Positions 14,743 through 22,222 of a stretch of DNA of 22,509 nucleotides are shown here, piece by piece; within the stretch, counting starts at the first letter, position 1; each line of letters opens with the position of its first letter. Source of the DNA: Planctomycetaceae bacterium (GTDB taxonomy: Bacteria > Planctomycetota > Planctomycetia > Pirellulales > Pirellulaceae); the NCBI GenBank assembly GCA_005773145.1, contig SXHS01000081.1:1-22509 (forward strand), in the 5' to 3' direction. The position numbers were made by a program, and so were the translations under genes. The notes below the pieces were generated by a model. That model did not search any database, had not been told where the DNA came from, and saw only the letters and a program-made list of their open reading frames with translations.

Positions 14743-16542
14743 TTAGGGACTTCGGCCTTGAATAGGCCGGTCCTGTTCGCGAAGGACTCGGATGCCCAGG
14801 TCGCGCAATTGCGTCTCATCGACACTGCCTGGGGCCTCGGTCATCAGATCGGCCGCTCGCTGCGTCTTGGGGAACGCCATGGCATCCCGGATATTATCAA
14901 GTCCACCGAACAACATGACCAAGCGATCGATGCCCAACGCGATACCGCCGTGGGGGGGCGCCCCAAAGCTCAAGGCGTCCAGAAGAAAGCCAAAACGCTC
15001 GCGGGCGGTTGCCTCGTCCAAACCCAACAGGCCAAAGACCTGCTGTTGTACCGCTTGGTTGTGAATTCGGATGGTCCCCCCTCCGGCCTCGTAGCCATTA
15101 ATGACCAGATCATAGGCTTGAGCGCGAGCCGCGCCCGGATCGGTTTGCAACAGTGGAAAGTCCTTCTCCCGGGGTGCGGTGAACGGATGGTGCATCGCGA
15201 CCCATCGCTGGGATTCCGCGTCCCGGTCAAACATGGGAAATTCCACAATCCAGGAAAAATGCATCGCTTGGGGATCATACAGTTCCAACTCGGCGCCTAA
15301 TCGCTTGCGCAATCCGTAGAGAGCCTTGCAGGTCACCTCCCACTTGTCGGCCACGAACAGCAACAGGTCTCCCGGCTCTGCATCCATTCGCAACGCCAGG
15401 TTCTTCAACTGCGACTCCGAGAAGTTCTTGGCAATGGGGGACGCGAGCTGGCACCCCTCCTCGACCTTGAACCAAGCCAGCCCCTTGGCACCGAAATCGT
15501 GTGTGACGAAATCGGTGAGTTCATCGATCAATTTACGCGAATAGCGGGAGGCGGCTGCTTTCGCATTCATGCCACGCACAAAGCCCCCCTGCTGCGCGGC
15601 CTCGCGGAACACGCGAAAATCAACCTCCTTGGCCAAGTCGGTGCAATCGATTAATTCCATGCCAAATCGCAGATCGGGCGCATCGTGGCCAAAGCGGCGC
15701 ATGGCCTCGTCGTAGGTCATCCGCGGAAGCGGCAGGGGAAGGTCCACCCCCTGAAATTTCTTAGCCAATCGGGCCATCAGGCCATCGATCAACTGAATGA
15801 TGTCCTCGGCATCGACGAAGGACATTTCCACATCCAATTGCGTGAACTCGGGCTGCCGATCCGCCCGCAGATCCTCATCACGAAAGCAGCGGGCAATTTG
15901 CACATACCGATCGTACCCGGCCATCATTAGGATCTGTTTGTACAACTGGGGAGATTGGGGGAGCGCATAGAACGCACCCCGATGCACGCGGCTGGGGACC
16001 AAATAATCACGGGCACCTTCCGGCGTGCTCCGACCCAGAATGGGCGTTTCGACATCGATAAAGTCCAGCTCGGCGAAATGTTGACGAATGGCGAATACGA
16101 GTTCGCTGCGCAGCATCAGGGTGCGTTGCATGGCGGCGCGGCGCAGATCGAGGTAACGATACTTCAGCCGCAGATCTTCCCCAGGTAGATCCGCTTGCCC
16201 AGGGGTAAAGGGGGGTGACGGGCACTTGTTGAGTACTTCAAGCCGGCGGGCGCGGACTTCGATTTCTCCCGTCTCCAGCTTGGGGTTCACGGTTCCCTCC
16301 GGACGCAAGGCCACCACGCCGGTTACGGTGATCACATCCTCGCTGCGCAACGGCCGGGCCTGCTGCAAAAGGTCCTGGCCAGCCTCCGGCGCAAAGACGA
16401 GCTGAGTTTTTCCGTAGCGATCACGCAAATCGACGAACAAGGTTCCACCGTGATCGCGGTAACTATCCACCCACCCGCAAACGGTCACTTCGCGTCCCCG
16501 GTCAGTCCCCCTCAGTTGGCCACACGTGTGCGTCCGTAACAA
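14743..16542 (-). CDS. aspS: Aspartyl-tRNA synthetase, bacterial type, probably non-discriminating
   Basis: This 599-residue class IIb synthetase charges tRNA with aspartate in the cytosol. It has an N-terminal OB anticodon-binding domain (about 1-105), motif 2 FRDEDLRADRQPEFTQ (220-235), the bacterial GAD insertion (about 290-420) and motif 3 GIALGIDR (533-540). The anticodon-binding region has H31 in YRDHGG and G83 in PEG, the residues linked to relaxed specificity in Pseudomonas-type enzymes; E. coli has Leu and Lys there. This predicts that it also makes Asp-tRNA(Asn), which needs GatCAB. The start is a TTG at 16542: AAGGA lies 7 nt upstream and no in-frame ATG is nearby. miaA ends 146 bp upstream; a -10-like TAGAAT occurs in that gap without a good -35. 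Confidence 0.96.
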   Translation of the reverse strand: MLRTHTCGQLRGTDRGREVTVCGWVDSYRDHGGTLFVDLRDRYGKTQLVFAPEAGQDLLQQARPLRSEDVITVTGVVALRPEGTVNPKLETGEIEVRARRLEVLNKCPSPPFTPGQADLPGEDLRLKYRYLDLRRAAMQRTLMLRSELVFAIRQHFAELDFIDVETPILGRSTPEGARDYLVPSRVHRGAFYALPQSPQLYKQILMMAGYDRYVQIARCFRDEDLRADRQPEFTQLDVEMSFVDAEDIIQLIDGLMARLAKKFQGVDLPLPLPRMTYDEAMRRFGHDAPDLRFGMELIDCTDLAKEVDFRVFREAAQQGGFVRGMNAKAAASRYSRKLIDELTDFVTHDFGAKGLAWFKVEEGCQLASPIAKNFSESQLKNLALRMDAEPGDLLLFVADKWEVTCKALYGLRKRLGAELELYDPQAMHFSWIVEFPMFDRDAESQRWVAMHHPFTAPREKDFPLLQTDPGAARAQAYDLVINGYEAGGGTIRIHNQAVQQQVFGLLGLDEATARERFGFLLDALSFGAPPHGGIALGIDRLVMLFGGLDNIRDAMAFPKTQRAADLMTEAPGSVDETQLRDLGIRVLREQDRPIQGRSP

Positions 16543-16688
16543 AGCACATTCCTTCCCAAAATGCAGTATTAAGCCAAGTCAATCAGGACCCATTCTAACG
16601 TGACCATGGACGGTCGGGCATGCCCCTTTTGCGGCGTTGGCTTGGCGGGCTCTTCTCGGCTTGGCCGGGGCTTTTGAGCCGTGCCGCC

Positions 16689-17672
16689 TTACGCAAGCGT
16701 CGCCAATACCCGTTGCGCCACGTCTCGCGGTTGGTCCTGGGGCATGCAGGGGACGCGGCGGCATTCCGAGAGGCTGCGAAACCAAGTTTCCTGACGACGC
16801 GCGAACTGGCGAGTACGCTGACGCATGCGTTGAGTTGCCTGATCGAGATCCCACTCCTTCCGTAGCAGGCCCAGTACCTCGCGATAGCCGACCGCTTGTT
16901 GCGCGGTGTGGCTCAGCTGATCGTGTTGTACCAGCAGAGCACGTACTTCCTCTATCAACCCCAACTCGAACATGGCCTGAATGCGCCGATCGATCCGCTG
17001 AACCAGATCCGATCGCGACCAATCCAAAACAGCCACTTTCCGTGCTTCGGCCGGAGCCCCCTGCTGAAACTGCTGCTGCAGGCGACTGATCGGTACTCCC
17101 GTGACGTAATACACTTCCAACGCCCGTATGGTGCGACGTATATCGTGTGGGTGCAACCGTTTGGCGGTGATGGCATCCACTTCCCGCAATCGCGCATGCA
17201 GATGGGCGAACCCCTCCGTGGCGGCTTCATCCTGTAGTTGCTGACGCAGGCCAATGTCCGCCGCCGGCCCATGAAAAATGCCCCGTAACATGGCCTTCAA
17301 GTAGAGGGGCGTGCCACCGACGAACAGCACCTGTTGACCTCGCTGCTGGATTTCACGAATTTTTTCGTGCGCTAACGTGACGTAGCGCGACAGGCTGAAC
17401 TCGTCGGCCGGAGAGATCACGTCGATGAGATGATGCGAAACGGCGGAGCGTTCCTCGTGGGTCGGCTTGGCCGTGCCAATATCCATCCCCTGATAGACGG
17501 TCATCGAGTCGAGTGCCACGATCTCGGCGCTTAGTAACTCGGCCAACTCCAGGCTGACTGCGGTCTTTCCACCGGCCGTCGGTCCCGTCAGATACCAGCA
17601 GGCCGCTGCGGCAGTTCGTTCTTCGTCTTCAGGATCGGCCAACGTCCGTCCTCGATTTATACAAGTGGGCAT
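16689..17672 (-). CDS. miaA: tRNA dimethylallyltransferase
   Basis: MiaA transfers a dimethylallyl group to N6 of adenosine 37 in tRNAs that read codons starting with U. The 327-residue protein shows the P-loop GPTAGGKT (30-37), ALDSMTVYQGMDIGTAKP with the catalytic Asp (D55), HHLIDV, RLHPHDIRRTIRALEVY, QAVGYRE and TRQFARRQETWFR, all typical. One small departure is GGTPLYL where most members have GGTGLYL. The N-terminus is about 20 residues longer than usual, so translation might start further in, but the ATG at 17672 is the only clear candidate. It has no evident Shine-Dalgarno site. It starts 12 nt after the second PLP-enzyme gene and is probably co-transcribed with it. Confidence 0.95.
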   Translation of the reverse strand: MPTCINRGRTLADPEDEERTAAAACWYLTGPTAGGKTAVSLELAELLSAEIVALDSMTVYQGMDIGTAKPTHEERSAVSHHLIDVISPADEFSLSRYVTLAHEKIREIQQRGQQVLFVGGTPLYLKAMLRGIFHGPAADIGLRQQLQDEAATEGFAHLHARLREVDAITAKRLHPHDIRRTIRALEVYYVTGVPISRLQQQFQQGAPAEARKVAVLDWSRSDLVQRIDRRIQAMFELGLIEEVRALLVQHDQLSHTAQQAVGYREVLGLLRKEWDLDQATQRMRQRTRQFARRQETWFRSLSECRRVPCMPQDQPRDVAQRVLATLA

Positions 17673-17684
17673 CCCGGCAAGGGA

Positions 17685-18860
17685 CTAGTGGCCGATCGCC
17701 TGATCGAGGTCTTCCCAAAGGTCGTCCACATGCTCCAGCCCCACCGACAAACGGACCAACCCGTCGGTAATACCATATCGGGCACGATCCGCCGCAGCAT
17801 AGCTGGCATGCGACATCAAGGCGGGCTGCTCGATCAACGATTCCACAGCCCCGAGGCTGACGGCTAGCCGAAACAGTCGCGTGGTTTCGACCATTCGCTT
17901 GGCTCGTGAGACCCCGCCGTGAACTTCCAGGGTCACGATGGCCCCGGCGCCGCCGGTCAACTGTCGCTGAGCCAAGGCGGCGTGCGGGTGGTCGGGAAGG
18001 CCGGGGTAGATGACGTGCTGCACGCGTGGATCGACCTGCAGCCGTCGGGCCAGTTCCAGGGCGGTTTGGCACTGGTGTCGCACACGCAAATCGAGCGTCT
18101 TCAGGCCGCGTGCGAGGAGGTAGGACTCGAACGGTGATAACACGGCCCCCGTTGCGTTCTGGATGAAGTACAAACGATCACGGAGCGAGGAACTTTTCAC
18201 GATCAGCGCTCCCCCCAGCAAGTCGCTGTGCCCCCCCAGGTACTTGGTGGCTGAGTGCATGACAATGTCCGCTCCCAGGGTGAGCGGTTGTGTCAGCACT
18301 GGTGTGGCGAAGGTATTGTCAACCGCCAACAGCGCACCATGCTGATGGGCAATCTCGGCGCAGGCGGCGATGTCGCTGATCGTCAACAGAGGGTTCCCAG
18401 GAGTCTCCAGCCATACCAATCGCGTGCGTGGGGTCATCGCAGCCCGCAGTGCTGACAAATCCGTGGTCGGAGCCAAGGTTACGGTAACGCCCGCACGATT
18501 CGTGATCTTATGCAGGAGCCGATAGGTTCCACCGTAGATATCGGTTCCGGCGACAATGTGATCGCCGTTTTCCAAGAGCATGGTAGCGGCATGTGTGGCG
18601 GCCATGCCCGAGGAAAATGCGAGGGCGTGGGTCCCATTCTCCAACGAGGCAAGGGTCAACTCCACGTTGTGGCGGGTCGGATTGCCGCTGCGCGTGTAGT
18701 CGTACTCGCCCCACTCCCCCGCGACCTGCTGAACAAACGTAGAAGCCAGCACCAGTGGAGGAATCACCGCGCCTGTTCGCGGATCGGGCTCGGCGCCGAC
18801 ATGGATCGCCCGGGTGGCAAAACGCTTACTGGCGGCGGAGGAGGATGATTGCGGGTCCAT
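17685..18860 (-). CDS. Cys/Met-metabolism PLP-dependent enzyme (cystathionine gamma-lyase/beta-lyase/gamma-synthase family)
   Basis: This 391-residue fold-type I enzyme has the family hallmarks: YDYTRSGNPTR (53-63, phosphate-binding Tyr and Arg from the neighbouring subunit), AFSSGMAA, the cofactor Asp in DNTFATP (D181), the Schiff-base Lys in SATKYLGGHSD (K206) and the C-terminal SLGAVESLIEQPALMSH. It acts on cystathionine or related thioether amino acids. Sequence inspection alone does not separate gamma-lyase, beta-lyase and gamma-synthase. Because the gene just upstream looks like a gamma-synthase, a lyase role, completing a trans-sulphuration step, is reasonable inference. The ATG at 18860 has TGAGG about 9 nt upstream and lies 3 bp after the stop of the neighbouring paralogue, so the two are one operon. 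Confidence 0.9.
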   Translation of the reverse strand: MDPQSSSSAASKRFATRAIHVGAEPDPRTGAVIPPLVLASTFVQQVAGEWGEYDYTRSGNPTRHNVELTLASLENGTHALAFSSGMAATHAATMLLENGDHIVAGTDIYGGTYRLLHKITNRAGVTVTLAPTTDLSALRAAMTPRTRLVWLETPGNPLLTISDIAACAEIAHQHGALLAVDNTFATPVLTQPLTLGADIVMHSATKYLGGHSDLLGGALIVKSSSLRDRLYFIQNATGAVLSPFESYLLARGLKTLDLRVRHQCQTALELARRLQVDPRVQHVIYPGLPDHPHAALAQRQLTGGAGAIVTLEVHGGVSRAKRMVETTRLFRLAVSLGAVESLIEQPALMSHASYAAADRARYGITDGLVRLSVGLEHVDDLWEDLDQAIGH

Positions 18861-18863
18861 GCA

Positions 18864-20090
18864 TTATGGCCTCAGGGCTTGTTCGAAATCGGCCAACAGG
18901 TCCTCGGTGTTTTCAATCCCACAGGCCACACGAATCATGTTATCGTGAATTCCCCATTTCTGGCGGTCTTGAGGCGTGGCCTCAAAATAGCTCATCACGA
19001 GCGGCTGTTCGATCAGCGTCTCCACGCCTCCGAGGCTGGGCGCGATGCGAGCGAGTTGCATACGGTCAACGATCGCCGCCGTTGCTTGCCAGTCGGCGTT
19101 CCGCACTAGAAATGTCACCAGTCCTCCGAAACCGCTCATCGTCTCGCGTGCCACGTCGTAGTAGGGGTGGCTAGGGAGGCCCGGGTAATAGACCTTTTCC
19201 ACACGCGGGTGGCGATCGAGGAATTCGGCCAGGGCCTGACCGTTTGCATTGTGCCGCTGCATCCTCAGCTCGAACGTTTTCAATCCACGCTCCAATAGGT
19301 AAATATTGTGCGGTGAATTGATGGCTCCCATGATGCCACGCAGCTTGTCAATGGGCTCAAGTTTCTCCTGCGTGGCAATCAGCACACCGGCCAACAGGTC
19401 GTTGTGGCCTCCCAGGTATTTCGTGGCCGAATGGAGGACGTAATCCACCCCGTATTGGATGGGACGCAGGTTGTAGGGGCTGGCCAAGGTGGCATCGATC
19501 AACGTGGCAACTCCGTGCCGCTTGCCAATCGCGGCAAATTTCTGGAGGTCGACCACGCTCAGATGGGGATTTGTCGGAGATTCGCTGACCAAGAGCCGTG
19601 TGCGCGGCGTGACGGCCGCTTCCATGGCTGCATAGTCACAGGCGCGGACCTGATGCGTGACCACGCCGAACCGAGAGAGATGCTTGGTGCAGAACTCACG
19701 ACTGCGATGATAGCATTCATCAAAGAAAATCACCTCGTCGCCGCTATTCATCAGCGTCATCAACAAGCCTACCAACGCGGACATGCCGCTGGAAAACAGT
19801 AGGGCGGCCTCCCCCCCTTCCAGCGCGGCCAATTTGCGCTCCACCACCCGCTGACTTGGGTTTCCGTAGCGACCGTACTCTTCGCGCGGTTGTTTCTGCT
19901 GAATGTAGTCAATCACCGCTTGTGTGTTGGCAAAGGTGTAGGTCGACGCGCAGAAAATGGCATCGGTGATGGAGTCTCCCACCTTCTGGCGGGCTTCCCC
20001 CGCATGCACGGCCAGTGTCGACGCACCGGGTCCCCCCGCACGCGAGAACGGCAAATCCTGACCATTGGAAGTGGTGGGCTTCGACGACAT
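18864..20090 (-). CDS. Cystathionine gamma-synthase-like PLP enzyme, plant-type features
   Basis: This 408-residue PLP enzyme is a paralogue of its downstream neighbour. It shows EYGRYGNPSQRVVERKLAAL (71-90), FSSGMSALVGLL, DECYHRSREF, SESPTNPHL, a cofactor Asp (D199), the Schiff-base Lys in HSATKYLGGHND (K224) and EQPLVMSYFEATPQDRQKWG. Several stretches (ERYGNPT-like, DxCYxxxRxF, TESPTNP, MSYWxLPxxxRxKYGI) recall plant cystathionine gamma-synthase, which makes cystathionine from an activated homoserine and cysteine. Function as a gamma-synthase is inferred. The ATG at 20090 is chosen because GGAG lies 9 nt upstream; the frame is open further upstream, but those residues are not family-like and would read through a terminator hairpin. 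It is first in the Met/Cys-miaA-aspS cluster and has a long structured leader. Confidence 0.9.
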   Translation of the reverse strand: MSSKPTTSNGQDLPFSRAGGPGASTLAVHAGEARQKVGDSITDAIFCASTYTFANTQAVIDYIQQKQPREEYGRYGNPSQRVVERKLAALEGGEAALLFSSGMSALVGLLMTLMNSGDEVIFFDECYHRSREFCTKHLSRFGVVTHQVRACDYAAMEAAVTPRTRLLVSESPTNPHLSVVDLQKFAAIGKRHGVATLIDATLASPYNLRPIQYGVDYVLHSATKYLGGHNDLLAGVLIATQEKLEPIDKLRGIMGAINSPHNIYLLERGLKTFELRMQRHNANGQALAEFLDRHPRVEKVYYPGLPSHPYYDVARETMSGFGGLVTFLVRNADWQATAAIVDRMQLARIAPSLGGVETLIEQPLVMSYFEATPQDRQKWGIHDNMIRVACGIENTEDLLADFEQALRP

Positions 20091-20102
20091 ACCAAAAAGC
20101 TC

Positions 20103-20154
20103 CGGACGTGCTGCGGTACCTGATTGCGAGCGGAGAATCGCCGAGCGGACGTGC
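20103..20154 (-). repeat. 9-bp direct repeat and potential Shine-Dalgarno-masking stem in the leader
   Basis: GCACGTCCG occurs twice on the minus strand, at 20154-20146 and 20111-20103, 43 nt apart; the second copy runs into the ribosome site. In addition CTCCG (20135-20131) is complementary to CGGAG (20104-20100), which contains the Shine-Dalgarno GGAG of the gamma-synthase-like gene. The stem is only 5 bp, so translational control is just a possibility. Confidence 0.3.
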
Positions 20155-20190
20155 CACTCGTGCGCTTCAGTGCTCGAAACGGAGACCTTC

Positions 20191-20232
20191 AAAAAAAAAC
20201 GCGACCGATTCCGATTCGGAATCCCAGCCGCG
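20191..20232 (-). terminator. Strong intrinsic terminator in the 5' leader (attenuator candidate)
   Basis: On the minus strand CGCGGCT (20232-20226) pairs with GGTCGCG (20206-20200), with two G-U pairs. After a 2-nt bulge (GG), GATTCCG (20223-20217) pairs perfectly with CGGAATC (20213-20207) around a 3-nt loop (AAT). Nine T (20199-20191) follow the stem directly. No minus-strand gene ends upstream of it, so it can only stop a transcript begun in the 270 bp before it. The gamma-synthase-like gene starts 100 nt beyond the T-run. Confidence 0.8.
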
Positions 20233-20403
20233 GCATGTTCTGATCCAGTTATCCCCCGCCGTGTTCGTTTCCACTCCCGGCCCAACGGCGTGTCGTTTCC
20301 GACACAGGTGGTGACGGTGTGGTCGCGACCATCGCGCGTCGCGAACCCCGACGTGGTGGCTCTTTAGCAGTAATGGCTGCAAGCGGCCTCAAACCCCCCC
20401 ACG
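20191..20403 (-). ncRNA. Putative structured leader RNA (riboswitch or attenuator) of the Met/Cys operon
   Basis: From the predicted start near 20403 to the terminator the minus strand holds several consecutive hairpins: GCAG/CTGC (20380-20367), CGTCG/CGACG (20353-20337), CGCGA-TGG-TCGCG (20336-20324) and GTGTCG-GAAA-CGACAC (20305-20290), the last a perfect 6-bp stem with a GNRA-type tetraloop. GGCCGC (20388-20383) can pair with GCGGCT (20231-20226) in the terminator's 5' arm, a possible antiterminator. A 27-codon ORF (20332-20249) has no ribosome site and no Met or Cys codons after its start. I find no SAM-I, cobalamin-box or T-box core. Because high GC makes chance hairpins common, the function is unproven. 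Alternatively this is a small RNA of about 210 nt. Confidence 0.45.
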
Positions 20404-20409
20404 ACGACC

Positions 20410-20438
20410 ATTCTAAACGGACGTCTGGGCCGCGACAA
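20410..20438 (-). promoter_or_regulatory. Promoter candidate for the Met/Cys-miaA-aspS cluster
   Basis: On the minus strand TTGTCG (20438-20433), a 17-bp spacer and TAGAAT (20415-20410) match -35 and -10 consensus at four and five of six bases. The predicted start near 20403 gives a 313-nt leader before the ATG at 20090, containing the terminator at 20232-20191. It lies back to back with the propeller-gene promoter region. Confidence 0.5.
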
Positions 20439-20466
20439 GTCAGGCCGTTCCGGTCGGCAGTTCGCG

Positions 20467-20495
20467 TTGGTGGTTTGTCGAATAGTCGATACAAT
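20467..20495 (+). promoter_or_regulatory. Promoter-like sequence at the propeller gene; possible leaderless start
   Basis: TACAAT (20490-20495) matches the -10 consensus at five of six bases, with TTGGTG (20467-20472, three of six) 17 bp upstream. The predicted transcript start would fall at or next to the ATG at 20502, and no Shine-Dalgarno site precedes that ATG. The mRNA could therefore be leaderless. The weak -35 keeps confidence low. Confidence 0.3.
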
Positions 20496-20501
20496 GCGGC
20501 C

Positions 20502-22202
20502 ATGCCCTCCCAACCCAACCCTAACGAACCGTTGTCGCCGACCGCCCAACACGCCGCAACCGCGTCCCCCCAGCCGCCCGCAGGTCGACCGGTCCGCGGC
20601 GAATGGTTTCCCCCGAAGTGGCATTGGATTCTGGCCGCCGGCGCCATTGTAGCCGTCGTCTGGGCTCAACTCCCCGATTCACGCGACCTGGCCATCACCA
20701 ACGTTGTTGCCCAAATTGCCGTCGCAATCACGGTCGTCGCTTGGCTGGCTTGGTTTTTTCTCGGCAGCCGCTACGGTCGATTTGTCAAAACGGCAGCGCT
20801 GGTCGGAGTCATCGTGAGCGTGGGCGTGGCCAGCCAAGTCCGCATCAGCGGCGTCACCGGCTGGTTGTCCCCGACGTTCGCCTGGCGTCGAAGCGCCCCA
20901 TCGGCCCTTGCACCCAACCTAGCTCAAGCGAATAACAAGAACCTGGTCGATTTGGTCAGCCCGACCGTCGATGATTTTCCGCAATTTCTCGGTCCGCAAC
21001 GTCGCGGCGTCGTCGACCACGTTCGCCTGGACCCCCAATGGTCCGATCGCCTCTGGCAACCCATATGGCGGCAAGCGATCGGCGGTGGCTGGTCGGGTTT
21101 CGCCGTCGTCAACGGCCATGCGGTCACCATGGAGCAACATGGAGATCAAGAATGGGTCGTCTGCTACGATATCCAGACGGGTCGTGTGGAATGGACGCAT
21201 GCCGATACCGCCCGGCACGAAACGTTCGTGGGAGGTTTCGGCCCCCGCGCGACGCCGACCATTGATAGTGGACAGGTGTACACTCATGGGGCGACCGGGA
21301 TCGTGAATTGTCTCGATGGACGCGATGGCCAGGTTCGCTGGACAGTGGACCTTGTGAAGTTGGCGGGGACGGATGCGACGCAAGAGGCGGCCAATGTCAC
21401 CTGGGGCCGTGCCGCGTCACCGCTGGTTGTCGAGTCCCTGGTCATTCTGCCTTTGGGCGGGCGGAGTGAAGGGCCGCTGGTATCCTTGGTGGCCCTCGAC
21501 CGCAACACGGGCGAAGTGGTCTGGAAAGGTGGATCGGATCAGATCAGTTATAGCTCGCCCGTAGTGGCCGATCTCGGCGGTACGCAACAGGTGCTGATTG
21601 TCAGCGAATCACGCGTCACGGGGCATGAGTTGGCGACTGGTAAGGAACTTTGGTCCCATCCCTGGGAGGGCCGGTCCAATGCCAATGCCACCGTCTCGCA
21701 AGTGGTGCCGATCAGCGACCGGCGTCTGTTGCTATCCAAGGCGTATGGTGTGGGTGGCTCCCTGGTGGAGGTGACACGGTCGGCGGACGACGCCTGGAGC
21801 GTGCAGGCCCTGTGGCATAACAAACGCATTCTGAAGACCAAGTACACCAATCTGGTCCTCCATGATCGGCATGCCTTCGCGCTCGACGACGGTATCTTGT
21901 GCTGTGTTGAAATCGAGACCGGAGAGCGTCGTTGGAAGCAAGGACGCTATGGCCATGGCCAACTGTTGCTTGTCGGTGACTTCGTGTTGGTACAGGCTGA
22001 AAACGGCGAAGTCGTTTTGGTAGCCGCAGATCCTCAGTCACATCGCGAGCTCGGACGTTTCCAAGGCGTGGAGGGCAAGACGTGGAACAACCCGACGCTC
22101 TACGGTGACCTGCTGCTCCTCCGCAATTCCGAAGAGGCCGCCTGCTATCGACTACCGCTGCAATCTGCGGATTTGGGAACGGGCGTCACGGCAACGCCGT
22201 GA
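20502..22202 (+). CDS. Membrane-anchored PQQ-like beta-propeller repeat protein
   Basis: The 566-residue protein has a Pro-rich cytosolic-looking N-terminus (1-35), three hydrophobic segments (about 41-57, 63-88, 96-112) and then an extracytoplasmic beta-propeller starting at DDFPQFLGPQRRGVV, a typical opening of planctomycete propeller proteins. PQQ-like repeats of the form Gly-x-x-x-Trp are visible near 227-231, 276-280, 337-341, 380-384 and 474-478. Some are preceded by a clear V-x-x-x-D-x-x-T motif (CYDIQTGRVEW, ALDRNTGEVVW, VEIETGERRW). The residues needed for PQQ-dependent dehydrogenases are not evident, so a binding or scaffold role (BamB-like) is more likely than catalysis. The ATG at 20502 is used; the frame is open upstream to 20319, but that sequence is Arg-rich and unlike the family. 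The gene is divergent from the Met/Cys cluster. Confidence 0.85.
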   Translation: MPSQPNPNEPLSPTAQHAATASPQPPAGRPVRGEWFPPKWHWILAAGAIVAVVWAQLPDSRDLAITNVVAQIAVAITVVAWLAWFFLGSRYGRFVKTAALVGVIVSVGVASQVRISGVTGWLSPTFAWRRSAPSALAPNLAQANNKNLVDLVSPTVDDFPQFLGPQRRGVVDHVRLDPQWSDRLWQPIWRQAIGGGWSGFAVVNGHAVTMEQHGDQEWVVCYDIQTGRVEWTHADTARHETFVGGFGPRATPTIDSGQVYTHGATGIVNCLDGRDGQVRWTVDLVKLAGTDATQEAANVTWGRAASPLVVESLVILPLGGRSEGPLVSLVALDRNTGEVVWKGGSDQISYSSPVVADLGGTQQVLIVSESRVTGHELATGKELWSHPWEGRSNANATVSQVVPISDRRLLLSKAYGVGGSLVEVTRSADDAWSVQALWHNKRILKTKYTNLVLHDRHAFALDDGILCCVEIETGERRWKQGRYGHGQLLLVGDFVLVQAENGEVVLVAADPQSHRELGRFQGVEGKTWNNPTLYGDLLLLRNSEEAACYRLPLQSADLGTGVTATP

Positions 22203-22222
22203 TGGGAGTGACTCATTGAGAA

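Noticed and set aside
16543..16688. Gap between miaA and aspS: GGGCATGCCC (16616-16625) with TTTT, and a TAGAAT
   Set aside because: The palindrome leaves too small a loop and stem for a terminator, and TAGAAT has no acceptable -35 at 16-18 bp.
20113..20120. GGTACCGC on minus resembles the T-box core GGNACCGC
   Set aside because: It lies downstream of the terminator rather than forming an antiterminator with it. No specifier stem-loop is evident, and GGTACC is a self-complementary hexamer that occurs by chance.
20091..20285. N-terminal extension of the gamma-synthase-like enzyme up to 20285
   Set aside because: It would translate through the terminator hairpin and T-run. The ATG at 20090 has a proper ribosome site and a family-like N-terminus follows.
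20249..20332. 27-codon leader peptide ORF in the attenuator region
   Set aside because: It has no ribosome site and no Met or Cys codons after the start, so classical peptide attenuation for Met/Cys is not supported.
20191..20403. SAM-I, SAM-II, SAH or cobalamin riboswitch in the Met/Cys leader
   Set aside because: I looked for the SAM-I core (GGCAACC), the cobalamin box and the SAH core and found none, so no known class is claimed.
20319..20501. N-terminal extension of the propeller protein in the same frame
   Set aside because: It is Arg-rich, unlike the family, and overlaps the divergent promoter and leader of the Met/Cys operon.
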